From NCBI GenBank assembly GCA_922989275.2, contig OV277861.1, positions 27,310,479 to 27,374,478 of the forward strand: 64,000 nucleotides of DNA, written 5' to 3'. A program made the position numbers and the translations under genes. Source of the stretch: Gari tellinella. Taxonomy: Eukaryota; Mollusca; Bivalvia; Cardiida; Psammobiidae. Each line of letters begins with the position of its first letter. The stretch's first letter is position 1. The notes under the pieces are model-generated. The model did not search any database. It saw only the letters and a list, made by a program, of their open reading frames with translations, and was not told where the DNA came from. This document shows positions 35,457 to 46,140 of the stretch, piece by piece.

Positions 35457-35925
35457 AAATGTAACTATTATATTTCAAACAGGTGTATGGTGTTGAAATA
35501 GTGAAATGTTTGATGCAAATTGTAAAGAAAGAAGTTATATATATATATAAAAAAAAAAGTTTGACACTTATTTTCAAGAGAATACTCAAAGCTGCCTGGT
35601 GGTAAAATGTTTCAAAGTATTCTAGACAAGTGAGAATAAACTTGATAAAATTGATTTTTTCTAAATCAACACATATACAGTAAAACCTCTCTGTTACGGT
35701 CAGTATATTGTGTTAAGTCGAAGGTATTTATGGCAGGTGAATGCTTAAAGCAAAGTGACAGTTCAGTTTTACTGTCACTTTGCTTTAAAGAGGCTCGCAA
35801 CCGGATTTAGCATTAAAAATAGTTATTTGTAAATATATGTCAAATGCTTATATAAATGGGTAAGATTTAGTTTAGGATCATAAATTCTGTTAAAAAATGT
35901 ATTTCAAAAAAAAAGAAAAGAAGAA

Positions 35926-37070
35926 GCTCTGATGGGATTCGAACCCGTGACCCCTCCATGCGTAGACAATCATGAACAAGAGGCCCATAGGGCCACATTT
36001 CGCTCACCTGAGACATTGTACCATAGAAGCTGACTGGGCAAGACAACATTTTGATATAGCTGATAAGCCCCGGGGCGAGGACAATTTGATCCAGGGGTCA
36101 TAATTTGAACAATCTTGGTAGAGGACCATATAGGGGCAAAGCTTCATGTCAAATATAAATGATCTGGGCCTTACGGGTTCAGACAAGAAGATTTTTTAAA
36201 GGTTTTCCTATGAAAATCTAATAAGCCTGAGAGCGGGACCATTTTTGGCCACGGGGTCAAAATTTGAACAACCTTGGTAGAGGACCAGAAGGCAAAGCTA
36301 TATGTCAAATATTAAAGATCTGGGCCTTACAGTTTCAGAGAAGAAGATTTGTAAAGGTTTTCCTATATAAGTCTATGTAAAACATATAAGCCCCGGGGCG
36401 GGGCCGGGCCAATTTTGACCCGGGGGTCATAATTTGAACAATCTTGGTAGATGACCATAAGGCAAAGCTATATGTCAAATATTAAAGATCAGGGCCCTAC
36501 AGTTTCAGAGAAGAAGATTTTTAAAAGTTTTCCTATAAATTCTATGTAAAACTGATAAGCCCCGGGGTGAAGCCAATTTTGACCCGGGGGTCATAATTTG
36601 AACAATCTTAGTAGAGGACCATAAGGCAAAGCTACATGTCAAATATTAATGATCTAGGCCATATAGTTTCAGAGAAGAAGAGTCAAAATTTGAACAATCT
36701 TGCTAGAAAATCATTAGGAATTGATACATACCAAATATCAAAGGTCTGGGCCATTGGGTTTCTGAGAAGAAGATTTTTTAAGATTTTCTTATGCATTAAA
36801 AGTTGTCTATACGGTCATGTTAGAAAACCGGGTCACACAGCAAGGGGAATAACTCTAGCCATAATCTTTGAACAAGATTTCGTTCCCCCTCGTCACTGAT
36901 GCTTCTGACAAAGTTTGGTTGAAATCGGGTCAGTGGTTTCTGAGGAGATATTGTTTGAAAATGTGAACGGATGACGGACGGCATGGGATCACAATAGCTC
37001 ATCCTGAGCCTTCCGCTCAGGTGAGCTAAAAATGAGGAAACGCCTTTAACACCTCGGCTACCACCGCTCT
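35926..37070 (-). ncRNA. Class II tRNA-like SINE head, interrupted
   Basis: Read on the minus strand, the outer pieces join into GTAGCCGAGGTGTTAAAGGC (A-box, Leu/Ser type) and GGGTCACGGGTTCGAATCCC (B-box arm). The two parts are separated by the element at 35,976-37,031. Acceptor pairing is poor, so this is a SINE or pseudogene. Confidence 0.5.
35976..37031. mobile_element. ACAAGAGGCCC element with ~165-bp internal repeats
   Basis: It begins ACAAGAGGCCCATAGGGCC, followed by CGCTCACCTGAG. It ends CTCAGGTGAGCTAAAA. The CTCACCTGAG/CTCAGGTGAG pair is inverted. ATGA flanks both sides (35,972-35,975 and 37,032-37,035), a possible 4-bp target duplication. The interior has about five units containing GACCCGGGGGTCATAATTTG and GGCAAAGCTATATGTCAAAT. 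No transposase is visible. Confidence 0.7.
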
Positions 37071-37490
37071 CTATACAAATGGTAGCAAATTAACGTACTT
37101 CATTGGTAGCGATTGATAGTACTTTATTCGGCTCGGGTTTATGTCTGAGCCCGTGTAGAGAAGCAACAACAACAATTATACCGTCAGCTGACGCTATAGA
37201 AAAACGATGGAAGATATCTTAAAAAACTTAAGATTCGGTGACGATTCTTGAGACTTTTTTTGGACTGATCATATTTTTTTAATGTCAGAGGCCAAATAAT
37301 GTCACAAATTTGCTTTTATTTGAGTATTTAATTTTATTTTGACAAGTACACCATCCGGTTGCGAGTCCCTTTAAGCTGTAACATGTCTTTTACATAATCA
37401 ATTATCCTTTGTTTTAGAGAGGCTTATTACTGTATATGGAAATATATCAGTAGTACACAAAATTGTTATAATCTTTTATTTTTATTTCAG

Positions 37491-37566
37491 ATTCATCAAC
37501 ACAGATGTTGCAACAACAGAGAGCATCTTCAAGGATAATACACCGGGACTGTATGACATTCATTGA
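37491..37566 (+). CDS. Candidate terminal exon of an unknown gene
   Basis: A T-rich tract and TTTATTTCAG acceptor precede an open segment reading FINTDVATTESIFKDNTPGL, then YDIH and TGA. The reading phase (one base completes a codon) fits the two spare bases left by the candidate exon at 34,381-34,493. AATTAAATA at about 37,652 could be a poly(A) signal. I do not recognise the protein. Confidence 0.33.
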
Positions 37567-37907
37567 ACTATATTTTGAATGATTTATAAGTCATACCAAT
37601 GATACCAGTTAGAAAAACAAATTTTCCATTGAGCGTGTGCTGATCAAATTTAATTAAATATTGCATTTGTGTATTTAAGTTTTGTTGTTTTGTATCTCCA
37701 ACAATGATCATCAATATTTGTTTTGTGTGTCTTTAACTTGTAAAACTTGAAGAACTAACCATCTTTAGTACTAAACTTTCCCTTCAAAGAACTTTATCAG
37801 TGTTTAAAACAGATGACTGCTTAACCCATTGAACCCTAGAAATGAGTACATGTATACTCATAGTTATTAACCAGTGTACCTGTGAAAAGTTCACTTGTCT
37901 TATTTAA

Positions 37908-37970
37908 ACAGTGTATACACTGATAAGGGTGCTCCTAAAGCACAACTCTGATCATGGTCTGCACTGTTTA
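37908..37970. repeat. Decayed Q-type hairpin
   Basis: AACAGTGTATACACTGAT and ATCATGGTCTGCACTGTT form the outer arms, with GTGCTCCTAAAGCAC at the turn. Confidence 0.55.
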
Positions 37971-38549
37971 TGAGTTTGCGATATATAAAAATCATAATGG
38001 ACATGGCTTAATTGGAAACTGGAAATGTCCACTTGATGTTTTATGGGTGAAGGAGTTAATACATTTAATTCTAGAAATGAGTCTTTTACAGTGTACCTGT
38101 AAGATTGATGCGTCTTGGGTTGATGCATAAGGAATGCTCTTTAAAGTACTATTTAATATCTAAAGCTAACTACAATTCTACACATGTTAACATCAAGCTT
38201 TATGAATCGGAACCCTATTAATTACATGCTATTTGAGAGGCATCAGTCTGCTAGCAGGCGGGGCTACATATTAAACTGACAGTTACATGGTTACAACACT
38301 ACAGTACCTGTAAATAGTAGTAACTATAGTACACTTGCTTATATGCAAAAAGTGAATACCCAGTTCAGTGGGCTCCCTGAGCATTTACCCTTTCCACCAT
38401 AACCTTATACATGTGTAAATCACCTACATCAACTATACTTGAGGTAGTTTGCTTCTGAAAGCAAAATGAAATTAAAGTAGAAAGTCCAAAAGGGAGTTTT
38501 CTTCTTTAGTTTCATCTTACTTAGGTTTAGAACCCTTTACATAGTTTAT

Positions 38550-39026
38550 CCTTTACCTCCATAGCCTGCTTCTTGTTTTGAAGATTGATGACCACTTAAA
38601 GCAGATTAAAAATAAAGCAGAATGCTCCTTAACCCTTTCGCTCTCATTGACGCTTAAAACTTTAAAGCATGTTTGCAAACAGTTTGGATCCTGATCAGAT
38701 GCCGCTTCACGCGGTAGGTGTCTGATCAGGATCTAAACTGTTTGACACTCGTTTGGAAATTTCTTCAGTCATACTGCCTTTTTTTAAACATTGAAACGAC
38801 ATTGCAGACAACAAAATTGAAAAAGATGACAATGAAGTGTTAAGGGTAAAAATCTCACAAAAGAGTTGGCTGTGAAAGGGTTAAGGCACTTGCTGCTTTT
38901 AACTTTTAGCCTGCTTTAAGCTACCACCTGCTAGGATATGGAATATATTTCTTATGGAGCATATTATTGACTGTAAAAATTGAACTACATGTTACATTGT
39001 ATTTGGAGGCATAAATTAGAGGTGTA
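38550..39026. mobile_element. P element split at its hairpin centre by a Q element
   Basis: The left part has CCTTTACCTCCATAGCCTGC and CACTTAAAGCAG, reaching GAATGCTCC. The right part resumes GGCACTTGCTGCTTTTAACT, then GCTTTAAGCTACCACCTGCT. The break is at TTAA, which forms the middle of intact P hairpins such as GCACCTTAAGGTGC. Confidence 0.8.
38633..38880. mobile_element. Q element, 248 bp, inserted in the centre of a P hairpin
   Basis: TTAA at 38,629-38,632 and 38,881-38,884. Ends CCCTTTCGCTCTCATTGACG and GGCTGTGAAAGGG. The hairpin 38,675-38,743 is nearly perfect, with GTTTGGATCCTGATCAGATG arms. The second half includes GCAGACAACAAAATTG and a mirror-like GTGTTAAGGGTAAAAATC. Confidence 0.85.
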
Positions 39027-39812
39027 AATTAATTAATTTTATTTTACACCTTAACATTATGATTGGGAGGCACGTTGTCTGGGAAAGACAGTGTTAGTAA
39101 AGTGTTACATAAAAATTAAGAGATCGAAGATAAGAGATAGATAAAACAAAAGTATAAAGAATATACTTAAACGGGGTGCAAAGTTAAGTTAAAAGCAAGC
39201 TCTCAGTGCTTAGTATGTGACTGCTCCCAGTCCCACCCTAAAGGCATCTAGACTAGGGCTTGACTTACTAATGAGATGAGGTCAATATTAATATTGGTAT
39301 TCTACAGAAAGCGATCTGCCATTCTCGCCAACTGCTGGCCCATACATAACCATGCTATTTAAGCATGGTTCGGATCGGACCATTAGTTGAGGTACATAGA
39401 TTACTAATTTTAGTTCGATCTCATTAGGAGCAATGGAAAGATCAACATTTTCCTGGATAATGATTGACCAAATTGTTATTCTGCAAAATAACAAAAGGCT
39501 CTGACTTCATCTACAGTGTAACTACATTTAATGTTTGTATTACAATACATTATGGGTTCACTCTGTATAGCTGAAATTTACTGTCAATATTAATTTGTCC
39601 AAGGTTCTTGGTCCCCCTACATACTTGATGAAAGTGAGTTTGCATCATTCACCAAATATGTAGTATTATCTGCTCAAGACAGGGGTATCACTGGTTGCCA
39701 GCCAGCTCATTGTTGCCAAGCTAAGGACAAATCAAACCGAACGTTATTAAAAATATCTTCTTCTGTTCATAATATTCAACCAAAGTTACCCCCCCTTCCA
39801 ATTTTTCTGAAG

Positions 39813-40566
39813 TTATTCTCTTATTTCTTCTATGGTAATGAAAAACAACCAAATATCATGGCCATGTTGCCTTGAGTACATATTCGAAAAGAAACCCACC
39901 ATACGAGCTAGGGTACCATTATCTATTGACTTTTGGAAGATGTGTTTTAGGATAGGTGACAGTTCCTCTGCTAGGTTTTTCAGTAAGTTGTCTGGACCAC
40001 AAGCTTTGTGAGGATTTAGGTTTTGTAGGAGTTTGGTAATTCCTTTACCATCTATCAGTATCTCTGACATGTCCGGGAAATGTTGACCATTATTTTCTGT
40101 GGAGCTGGAGATATTGTCAAGTTTCATTTGGCACAGAGACAATAGCTTTAACGGTGATTTTGGGCTGAAAACTGATTTAAATTGATTGTTTAGAAATTAG
40201 AGCTGTGGCTTTGTCTTCATAGGAGAACTTATTTTCAGCTTTTAGTGGTGGTAATGTTGGGGAGTCTTGTGTGGAATGTTTAATATTAATAAGTGAAAAT
40301 ATATTTTTGGTGTTTGGTTTCTTGGTCTGAGATGAGTGGGTATCGTCAAAATTTAAGATGTCTTCGAGAAAGTGGTTATAAGACTCCTTTATCTTTTTCT
40401 TGACGAATTTTTTCCTATCTGAAGGTTTGTGTGTCTTATTTGCTTTACTAAATGCCCAATTACGTTTCCTGATTAGCCTTTTCAAGCATTGGTTGACCCA
40501 AGGGAGGTGATTTCTAATTGATGACATCGCCGGCCCTTTCAATAGGGTTGGCACTATTATAAACAA
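39813..40566 (-). pseudogene. Jockey/CR1-like LINE fragment (linker and start of reverse transcriptase)
   Basis: Minus-strand frame 40,566-40,177 has PWVNQCLKRLIRKRNWAFSK, a basic W-x-x-x-L-x-x-L-I-x-x-R segment typical of the region between endonuclease and reverse transcriptase in non-LTR elements. It ends with NKFSYEDKATALI. After a frameshift near 40,195 the frame continues NQFKSVFSPKSPLKLLSLCQ, then GITKLLQNLNPHKACGPDNL and LAEELSPILKHIFQKSIDNG, the first reverse transcriptase motifs. Homology is lost at about 39,905, before the YADD catalytic motif. The fragment is dead, lacking both endonuclease and catalytic core. Confidence 0.8.
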
Positions 40567-40749
40567 AACCTTTACCTTTTTATTTTATTCAACTAAAGTT
40601 CGCCGGTGCTGTCAATTTGTATAGAATCTACCTAATGTACGATAAATCATTCATAATAAGTTCATTCTTTAATCTGTATCAACATTGGTGAGATCATCAT
40701 CAATAATATATTGGCGTCACTTCTCACCATCGTGTACAAGCCTTAATAG

Positions 40750-41436
40750 TAGTGTTGTATAATCGGTCCGAAAACCATAATCGATTATAAACGATTATTG
40801 GTTGCCATAATCGATTGATGATCGATTATATAATCGTTTTAACATAAACTTCATATTATACCGGTATATGTACTCTGAAAAGCTGAATATATGTGATAAT
40901 ATACAAATGCACCCATATGAAGTCAAACAAAAAATAAAGCAGCAATTTGATAAAACAGTTAAATTAAAGTCCTATTTTTATTTGGAAATTAATTGAGCTT
41001 GCTTTGTACTAATTGTATACCACTTCTTTTACTACCTGTAATTACTATTGCTGCGGCAGTTCATCTGGGTAAACATTGTTTGAATAGTGTCTTGGTTTGG
41101 AATCAACTGTTTCATTTATATATTTGGTGCAAGTAAGTAAAACAATTTATAAAAATTATTTCAAGAACAAATATTAAAGAACACAACTTTTTCAGATTAA
41201 CATTACAGTCAAAGCTTACTTAACCATACTTTGAGGATACATAATGAACATTTCGTTCTGCATTACTTCCAACCTGCATTAAGCTACAACCTGTCTTTAA
41301 TATGCACTATGCTCCTTCATAACTTTATCATAAAATAATCGAACATAATCGATTACGGCAAATCATAATCGATTATCTACAATTATGGCCGTTTTCGATC
41401 GATGATCGATTATAATCGATCATCGCTACAACACTA
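40750..41436. mobile_element. 687-bp non-autonomous hAT element with 8-bp target duplication
   Basis: Ends TAGTGTTGTATAATCG and GCTACAACACTA are inverted. CTTAATAG occurs directly on both sides (40,742-40,749 and 41,437-41,444), an exact 8-bp duplication as made by hAT transposases. Subterminal DNA is packed with CGATTAT and GATCGATTAT copies in both orientations, likely transposase-binding repeats (inference). There is no coding capacity. A P-hairpin remnant lies at about 41,262-41,296. Confidence 0.88.
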
Positions 41437-41476
41437 CTTAATAGTGTAGTGTCTGTGGAGGTGGGATCGATAAACC

Positions 41477-41555
41477 GCCCGGTTAGCTCAGTCGGTACTC
41501 GGTAGAGCACCGGACTAGTGTTGAGGTGGTCGTGGGTTCGAGTCCCACCTCGGGC
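41477..41555 (+). ncRNA. tRNA-like sequence, first tandem unit
   Basis: GCCCGGTTAGCTCAGTCGGT at the start and GTGGGTTCGAGTCCCAC T-arm are intact, and the acceptor pairs with CTCGGGC. The anticodon stem does not pair (CCGGA with TGAGG) and the D-loop contains an extra copy of CTCGGTA. It is a SINE head or decayed tRNA, with an AGT-like (Thr) anticodon position. Confidence 0.55.
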
Positions 41556-41704
41556 GGACATTTTTCCCCTGTTTCACTTTAATGGTGTCAGAAGTGTTTG
41601 ACGGTCCGGGCCTGGGAGTCATTCGGTCTTCGTGAGAGCTGGGTTAGGCTCTGAAAAGTGAAGGGGGAGGAATGTAGTGGCTGTGGAGGTGGGATCGATA
41701 GACC

Positions 41705-41777
41705 GCCCAGTTAGCTCAGCCGGTACAGCACCGGACTAGTGTTGAGGTGGTCGTGGGTTCGAATCCCACCTCGGGCG
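41705..41777 (+). ncRNA. tRNA-like sequence, second tandem unit
   Basis: Same as the first unit without the D-loop duplication but missing two bases in the D-stem. The 228-bp repeat unit runs from about 41,446 to 41,576 and again from about 41,674 to 41,804, sharing GTGGAGGTGGGATCGATA upstream and ACATTTTTCCCC downstream. Confidence 0.55.
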
Positions 41778-41954
41778 GACATTTTTCCCCTATTTCTCTT
41801 TAATAACGAGCGAAGCGAGCTTCTACAGCTACGTATACAATAAATTTCAAGTTAAAATTCACATTTTTAGACCTGTATGTACTAGACCTGTATGTACATT
41901 GAATAGATTTTTCTTCGTAGGTTTTTTGTACTTCCGCCGGATCTACTTGCTACA

Positions 41955-42230
41955 TTATTTTTCACAGACTGGTCGACCCTGCTCGCGTTTTATTTATGAA
42001 CATGTTGAACAAAAAAAGATTCGTTAAATTGTTGCTTCCGGTTACCCGTACGTTGACCCGGAAGTTATTGTCTATCACTTGCGACCTCTCAGCTATTTTT
42101 CACATACTGGTCGACCCTGCTCGCGTTTTATTTATGAACATGTTGAACAAAAAAAGTTTCGTTAAAATTTTTGCTTCCGGTTACCCGTACGTTGACCCGG
42201 ATGTTATTGTCTAACACGCGCGACTATTCT
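41955..42230 (+). repeat. 138-bp tandem duplication
   Basis: CTGGTCGACCCTGCTCGCGT and GGTTACCCGTACGTTGACCC occur twice at a spacing of 138 bp, with a few substitutions and a one-base difference in an A/T run. The short frame spanning it is a by-product. Confidence 0.85.
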
Positions 42231-42711
42231 GACTGACCTCTCAGCTCTGGACGAGTCTATTTGAGATTTTTTAAGTGCACATTTCCGGTTATCTACAAAG
42301 AAAACATAACTAATTGCGAGAATCACACATCAAATTTAAATCAAAAAACCTCGCTCGTTAATACCATCCTACTGAAATTATCAACACAGTCAAAACTGTT
42401 TTATTGAGTTTCCCCCCTTTGTTTATCAGTGTGATGTTTATGACGTCACTTCCTACGATTAGAAAGTACAATGTCACACACATTCGACCGGTTTCGACTA
42501 GGCCTAGATCTTTATTTCTGTGATATCAGATATGTTGTTTCTAAATCTTGTCAAAATTAAAGTGCATGTGTATAATACACAGATGATTTCAACACTGTGC
42601 TCGATCATGCCAGGTGGGGTAGATTTACGCAGATAGTCTGGCAGTGTTGACAGTTTCAGGGCTGCCATTTCTCCGGATATTTCCTAAATCTTCGGATTTT
42701 TTTCCCAGTAC

Positions 42712-42834
42712 ATGGTAGCTTAAAGCAGGCTGAAAGAAAAGCAGAATGTGCCTTAAGGTGCATTCTGCTTTACTTACAGCATGCTTTAAGTAGTGACATG
42801 TCAACAAAACTTGAAACAGGCTATGGGGTAAAGG
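42712..42834. mobile_element. P element, right part with intact hairpin
   Basis: The hairpin GCTTAAAGCAGGCTGAAAGA turns on TGCCTTAAGGTGCA. The right flank is AACAGGCTATGGGGTAAAGG. The left flank is not recognisable. Confidence 0.7.
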
Positions 42835-43129
42835 TATGATTCGTAAAATCGCATTTGAAAAATGCAAATTTGGTAATCTTAGGATTTGTCACGTCAACTT
42901 ATGGAAGCCCTGCAGTTTCAGCCGGTTTCGAAACACCTAGAAACCCAGGGCTATCCACTATTAAAACCCACCGTCCAATGTCCATGAAAAAAGTCATTTT
43001 CTGTAATAGTTTTCGTTATCTGAATGCCACTCAGCTATATGGAAGTAATAATATTAGTGCCAACTAAATTTAATTTACGATACACTTAATCCTCATTCAT
43101 CAATTCACCCAAAGTCACCCAAATCCACC

Positions 43130-43985
43130 CAAGTTCAACAGTGTTTAAACTCTTAGAAGCCACAATATGTCTCCAATCTTTCTCAAACTTGGCCAGATTG
43201 TATATGACCATAAGATTTTGTATGAGTTCGATTATGCTTGAAATCAGATCAATAGATCTGGATCACATCAAGAGTTTTCTATCTTTGAATTGCTGAAAAT
43301 GCCATATTTAACAGTGTCTACACTCTAGCGGCCACACTTTTTCTTCAAACTTGCTCAGATTGTATATGACTATAAGAGTTCAGATGAGTGTGATTATGCT
43401 TGAAACCAGACAAATGGGTCGAGAGTTATCTACCTTTGAATTGCTGAAAATGCCATATTTAAGGGTGTTTACATTCTAGAGGCCACAATTTTTACCCAAT
43501 CTATCTTTAACTTGCTCAGATTGGATATGACCATAAGAGTTCATATGAGTTTGAATATGGTTGAAATCGGACCCATTGGTTGAGAGTAATCTACCTTTGA
43601 ATTGCTGAAAATGCCATATTTAACGGTGTTTACACTCTAGAGGCCACATTTTTTATATAATCTATCTCAAACTTGCTCAGATTGTATATGACCATAATAG
43701 TTTAGATGAGTTTAATTATGGTTGAAATCGGATCAATAGGTTGAGGATTATCTACCTTTGAATTGCTTAAAATGTCATATTTAACAGTGTTTACATTCTC
43801 GAGGCCACACTTTTTATCCAGTCTTTTTCAAACTTGGCCAGATTGTATATGACCATAAGAGTTTAGATATGTGTGATTATGGTTGAAATAAGACCTATAG
43901 GTCAAGAGTTGTCTGCCCTTGAATTGCTGAAAATGCCATATCTTGCAGCGTTTACACTCTTGCAAATACAGTTTTCAATGGATTT
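43130..43985 (+). repeat. Tandem array of ~155-bp units (five to six)
   Basis: Each unit holds CAAACTTGCTCAGATTGTAT, ATGACCATAAGAGTT, a GATTATGGTTGAAATC segment and TTTGAATTGCTGAAAATGCC. Divergence between units is moderate. The period and the order of conserved blocks match the array at 52,471-53,406. Confidence 0.85.
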
Positions 43986-44569
43986 TGATTATACTTGCAC
44001 ACAAAGTATATATAGCTATAAGTTCTCAAAGGAGTGCAATTATTGTTGAAATCTAATCATTGTGGCAATAGTTATCTGCCCTTGATATACTCTGAAATGC
44101 TAAAAAGGCTTCATTTCAGTATTGTTTAGGCTCTAGTTATCTGCCCTTGATGTACTCTACTATACTAGAATTATGAGGTTGTATTCCAAAAAGTTTTACA
44201 TGGTAATACTACAAATTTGAATGGATTTAGATTAAAACGGATGAAACAGAAAGGTAAAGCTTTCAAGCTTCAGTACAACAGTTGAGCGATATCAGGGCCA
44301 TCAGGTTATTAAATCATTTGATTTATTAACCCATTACCCAATAAATACGCCTTAATGGGTTATAGTCAAAGCGTACCATGGTTAAAGCGTACCAAGTCAA
44401 AACGTGCCATTTTTGGTCGAAGCATACATAGGGAACATTTTCAATATGTTATTAGTCGATAATTTATTGTTTTTTGCACATTATATAACCTCGCGTAAAT
44501 ATCGTAATTAGATCTATTGTATTAAATATATGTCTTGATGTATAGTTTTTACCCAGACACAACAGTATC

Positions 44570-44930
44570 TTTGAAACTTTAGTCATTAGGAACAAATTTG
44601 CCATTATGATCATCAGTTCTCAAAGTTTCGAAATTATTAATATTCACATTAGTGCCAATAATTATGTTGATCCTGACCATGCGTTGCCGTACACATCTTC
44701 TAATAAGGATCCAAACTGCTTGAAAATAAATTGTGCACCCATGCACCTCAGTATCTTTGAAGATTCAATTCTCAAAATTTCGAAATATTAACATTAGTGT
44801 CAACAATTGTGTACGGTAGATCCTGATCAGGATCCAAACTGCTTGAAAAATAAATTTCGCGCCCATGCAAAATATAGTCTCTAATTACGAGGATTCTGAT
44901 CAGGATCCAAACTGTTCAAAAAGTAAATAG
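44570..44930 (+). repeat. Degenerate direct repeats with Q-type arm remnants
   Basis: Two to three units contain CAGTATCTTTGAA, TTCTCAAAATTTCGAAATAT, ATTAGTGTCAACAATT and GATCCAAACTGCTTGAAAA. They appear to be successive duplications ending in a Q-type right arm. Upstream at 44,368-44,430 there are four short GTCAAAGCGTACCA-like repeats. Confidence 0.6.
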
Positions 44931-45116
44931 TTCCATTTGATACAGTCCAAAATCTGTACCATAAAATTATATTCTATATCCTAGCAGATTCTGACTTAAG
45001 GCAGGTTGGGAGTAAAGCAGAATGCGCCGTAAGGCGCGTTCTGCTTTACTTTCAACTTGCTTTAAATAACCCTTCATTCTGTTTTCAAAACTAGAATTAG
45101 TCTATGGGGTAATGTG
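44929..45116. mobile_element. P element with good hairpin
   Basis: Flank ATTCTATATCCTAGCAGATT, arm CTTAAGGCAGGTTGGGAGTA, turn GCGCCGTAAGGCGC, right end GTCTATGGGGTAATG before TTAA. Confidence 0.72.
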
Positions 45117-45435
45117 TTAATTTGTTAAAATGTTCCATTATTTAACAGCTTCGCTCGCTTGTAGGCTGTGCCTATTTCATATTAGGATTCTACGACGTAT
45201 TAATTCTTCTTCTTCTTCCAATAAAGGAGCCGGGATCCTTCAGGAGGTAACGAGTCGTTTCGGCCCTGAGTCGTTTCGGTCCGGGTCGTTTCGGCCTGGG
45301 TCGTTTCGGCCTGTTTTTAGGGGTGGGTCGTTTCGGCCCATTTGGTGGGTCGTTTCGGCCCATTTGGTGAGTCGTTTCGGCCTATTATTTCCTTAATTTA
45401 TATTTACATATGAAGCACAACTTCGTTCCAAAATC

Positions 45436-45632
45436 AACATACTGTAAAAACAGAATAGACCCTGATCGTGCCCTGATTCACATACTGCAAAAACAGAGTA
45501 GATCCTGATCGTTCCCTTATCAACATACTGTAAAAACAGTCTCAGAGTATACACTGATCGTTCCTTCATCAACATACTGTATAGATCCTGATCATTCCTT
45601 CAACATACTGTGAAACAGAGGAGACCCTGATC
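45436..45632 (+). repeat. Tandem array derived from a half Q-type hairpin
   Basis: About five units of 35-50 bp contain CATACTGTAAAAACAG, then (A/G)TAGA(C/T)CCTGATC, then GTTCCCTTATCAA. The AACAGxxTAGACCCTGATC part equals the left arm of the GTAGACCC-type Q hairpin. Confidence 0.75.
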
Positions 45633-45899
45633 TGATAAATTTGACATAAAATATGTAGATCTAGATTCTAATTTAATTAATTTTACAGAAATAGTAATAA
45701 AATCGAATTGATGTAATGTCTTTTAAAAGCACCCTGATCCTGAACCATCATCGATTTTGCATAAAGGCATGAATCTGCAACTTAAGCAACATGTGTTCAT
45801 ATAAATAAGTAGAGAATAGTTTAACTCATTCGACAATTCCCATATCCAATTAGTATATTGTCTATTTTGTGTTGATTTTAACAATAAATTGCAACATGA

Positions 45900-45973
45900 C
45901 AAACAGTGCATATCCTGATCAGAAGGTTCCTGAAGGAGCCCCAGCTGCTCTGGTCAGGTTCTTCACTGTTTGC
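45900..45973. repeat. Q-type hairpin
   Basis: CAAACAGTGCATATCCTGAT with TCAGGTTCTTCACTGTTTG. The turn is GGTTCCTGAAGGAGCC. Confidence 0.7.
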
Positions 45974-46039
45974 ATAGAACAAGCGTAATATTCACAGGTG
46001 CACTGTTTGTAAATTACAATTATACTCGTCCATAGGGTT

Positions 46040-46140
46040 AAATGTGTTAACTAAGGCTGAAAGTAAAGCAAAAATGCACATTAAGGTGCGCTTCAGGTCT
46101 ATATTTAAAGACAGAAATAAAGTATGGGGTATTGGATTAA
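46040..46140. mobile_element. P element remnant
   Basis: GGCTGAAAGTAAAGCAAAAA, turn GCACATTAAGGTGC, then AAGTATGGGGTATTGGATTA. The right arm is lost. Confidence 0.5.

Larger units (their letters stand above)
35789..37370. mobile_element. 1,582-bp TTAA-flanked element inside the S element
   Basis: TTAA at 35,785-35,788 and 37,371-37,374. Ends AGAGGCTCGCAACCGGAT and ATCCGGTTGCGAGTCCCT are inverted repeats. Removing the insert restores the GCTTTAAGCTGT seen in the S element at 743-947. No transposase frame is present. It contains a tRNA-like SINE that is itself interrupted. Confidence 0.78.
35678..37432. mobile_element. S element split by a 1.58-kb TTAA element
   Basis: Left end CAGTAAAACCTCTCTGTTAC after TA (35,676-35,677). 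Right end GAGAGGCTTATTACTG before TA (37,433-37,434). The P-type hairpin is kept on the left (GCTTAAAGCAAAGTGACAG at about 35,751). The continuation TTAAGCTGTAACATGTC resumes only at 37,371, after the inserted element. Confidence 0.78.

Noticed and set aside
41477..41777. tRNA genes
   Set aside because: The anticodon stem does not pair and the D-loop is altered. They are reported only as tRNA-like.
43130..43985. Regular repeats considered as a CRISPR array
   Set aside because: Units of ~155 bp diverge along their length with no constant short repeat and unique spacer pattern, and the genome is eukaryotic.
44160..44330. Candidate exon near ATGAAACAGAAAGGTAAAGC
   Set aside because: The frame closes quickly and no acceptor/donor pair fits.
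45723..45911. 62-codon minus frame with several cysteines
   Set aside because: Short, no splice or start context, and overlaps a Q hairpin at one end.
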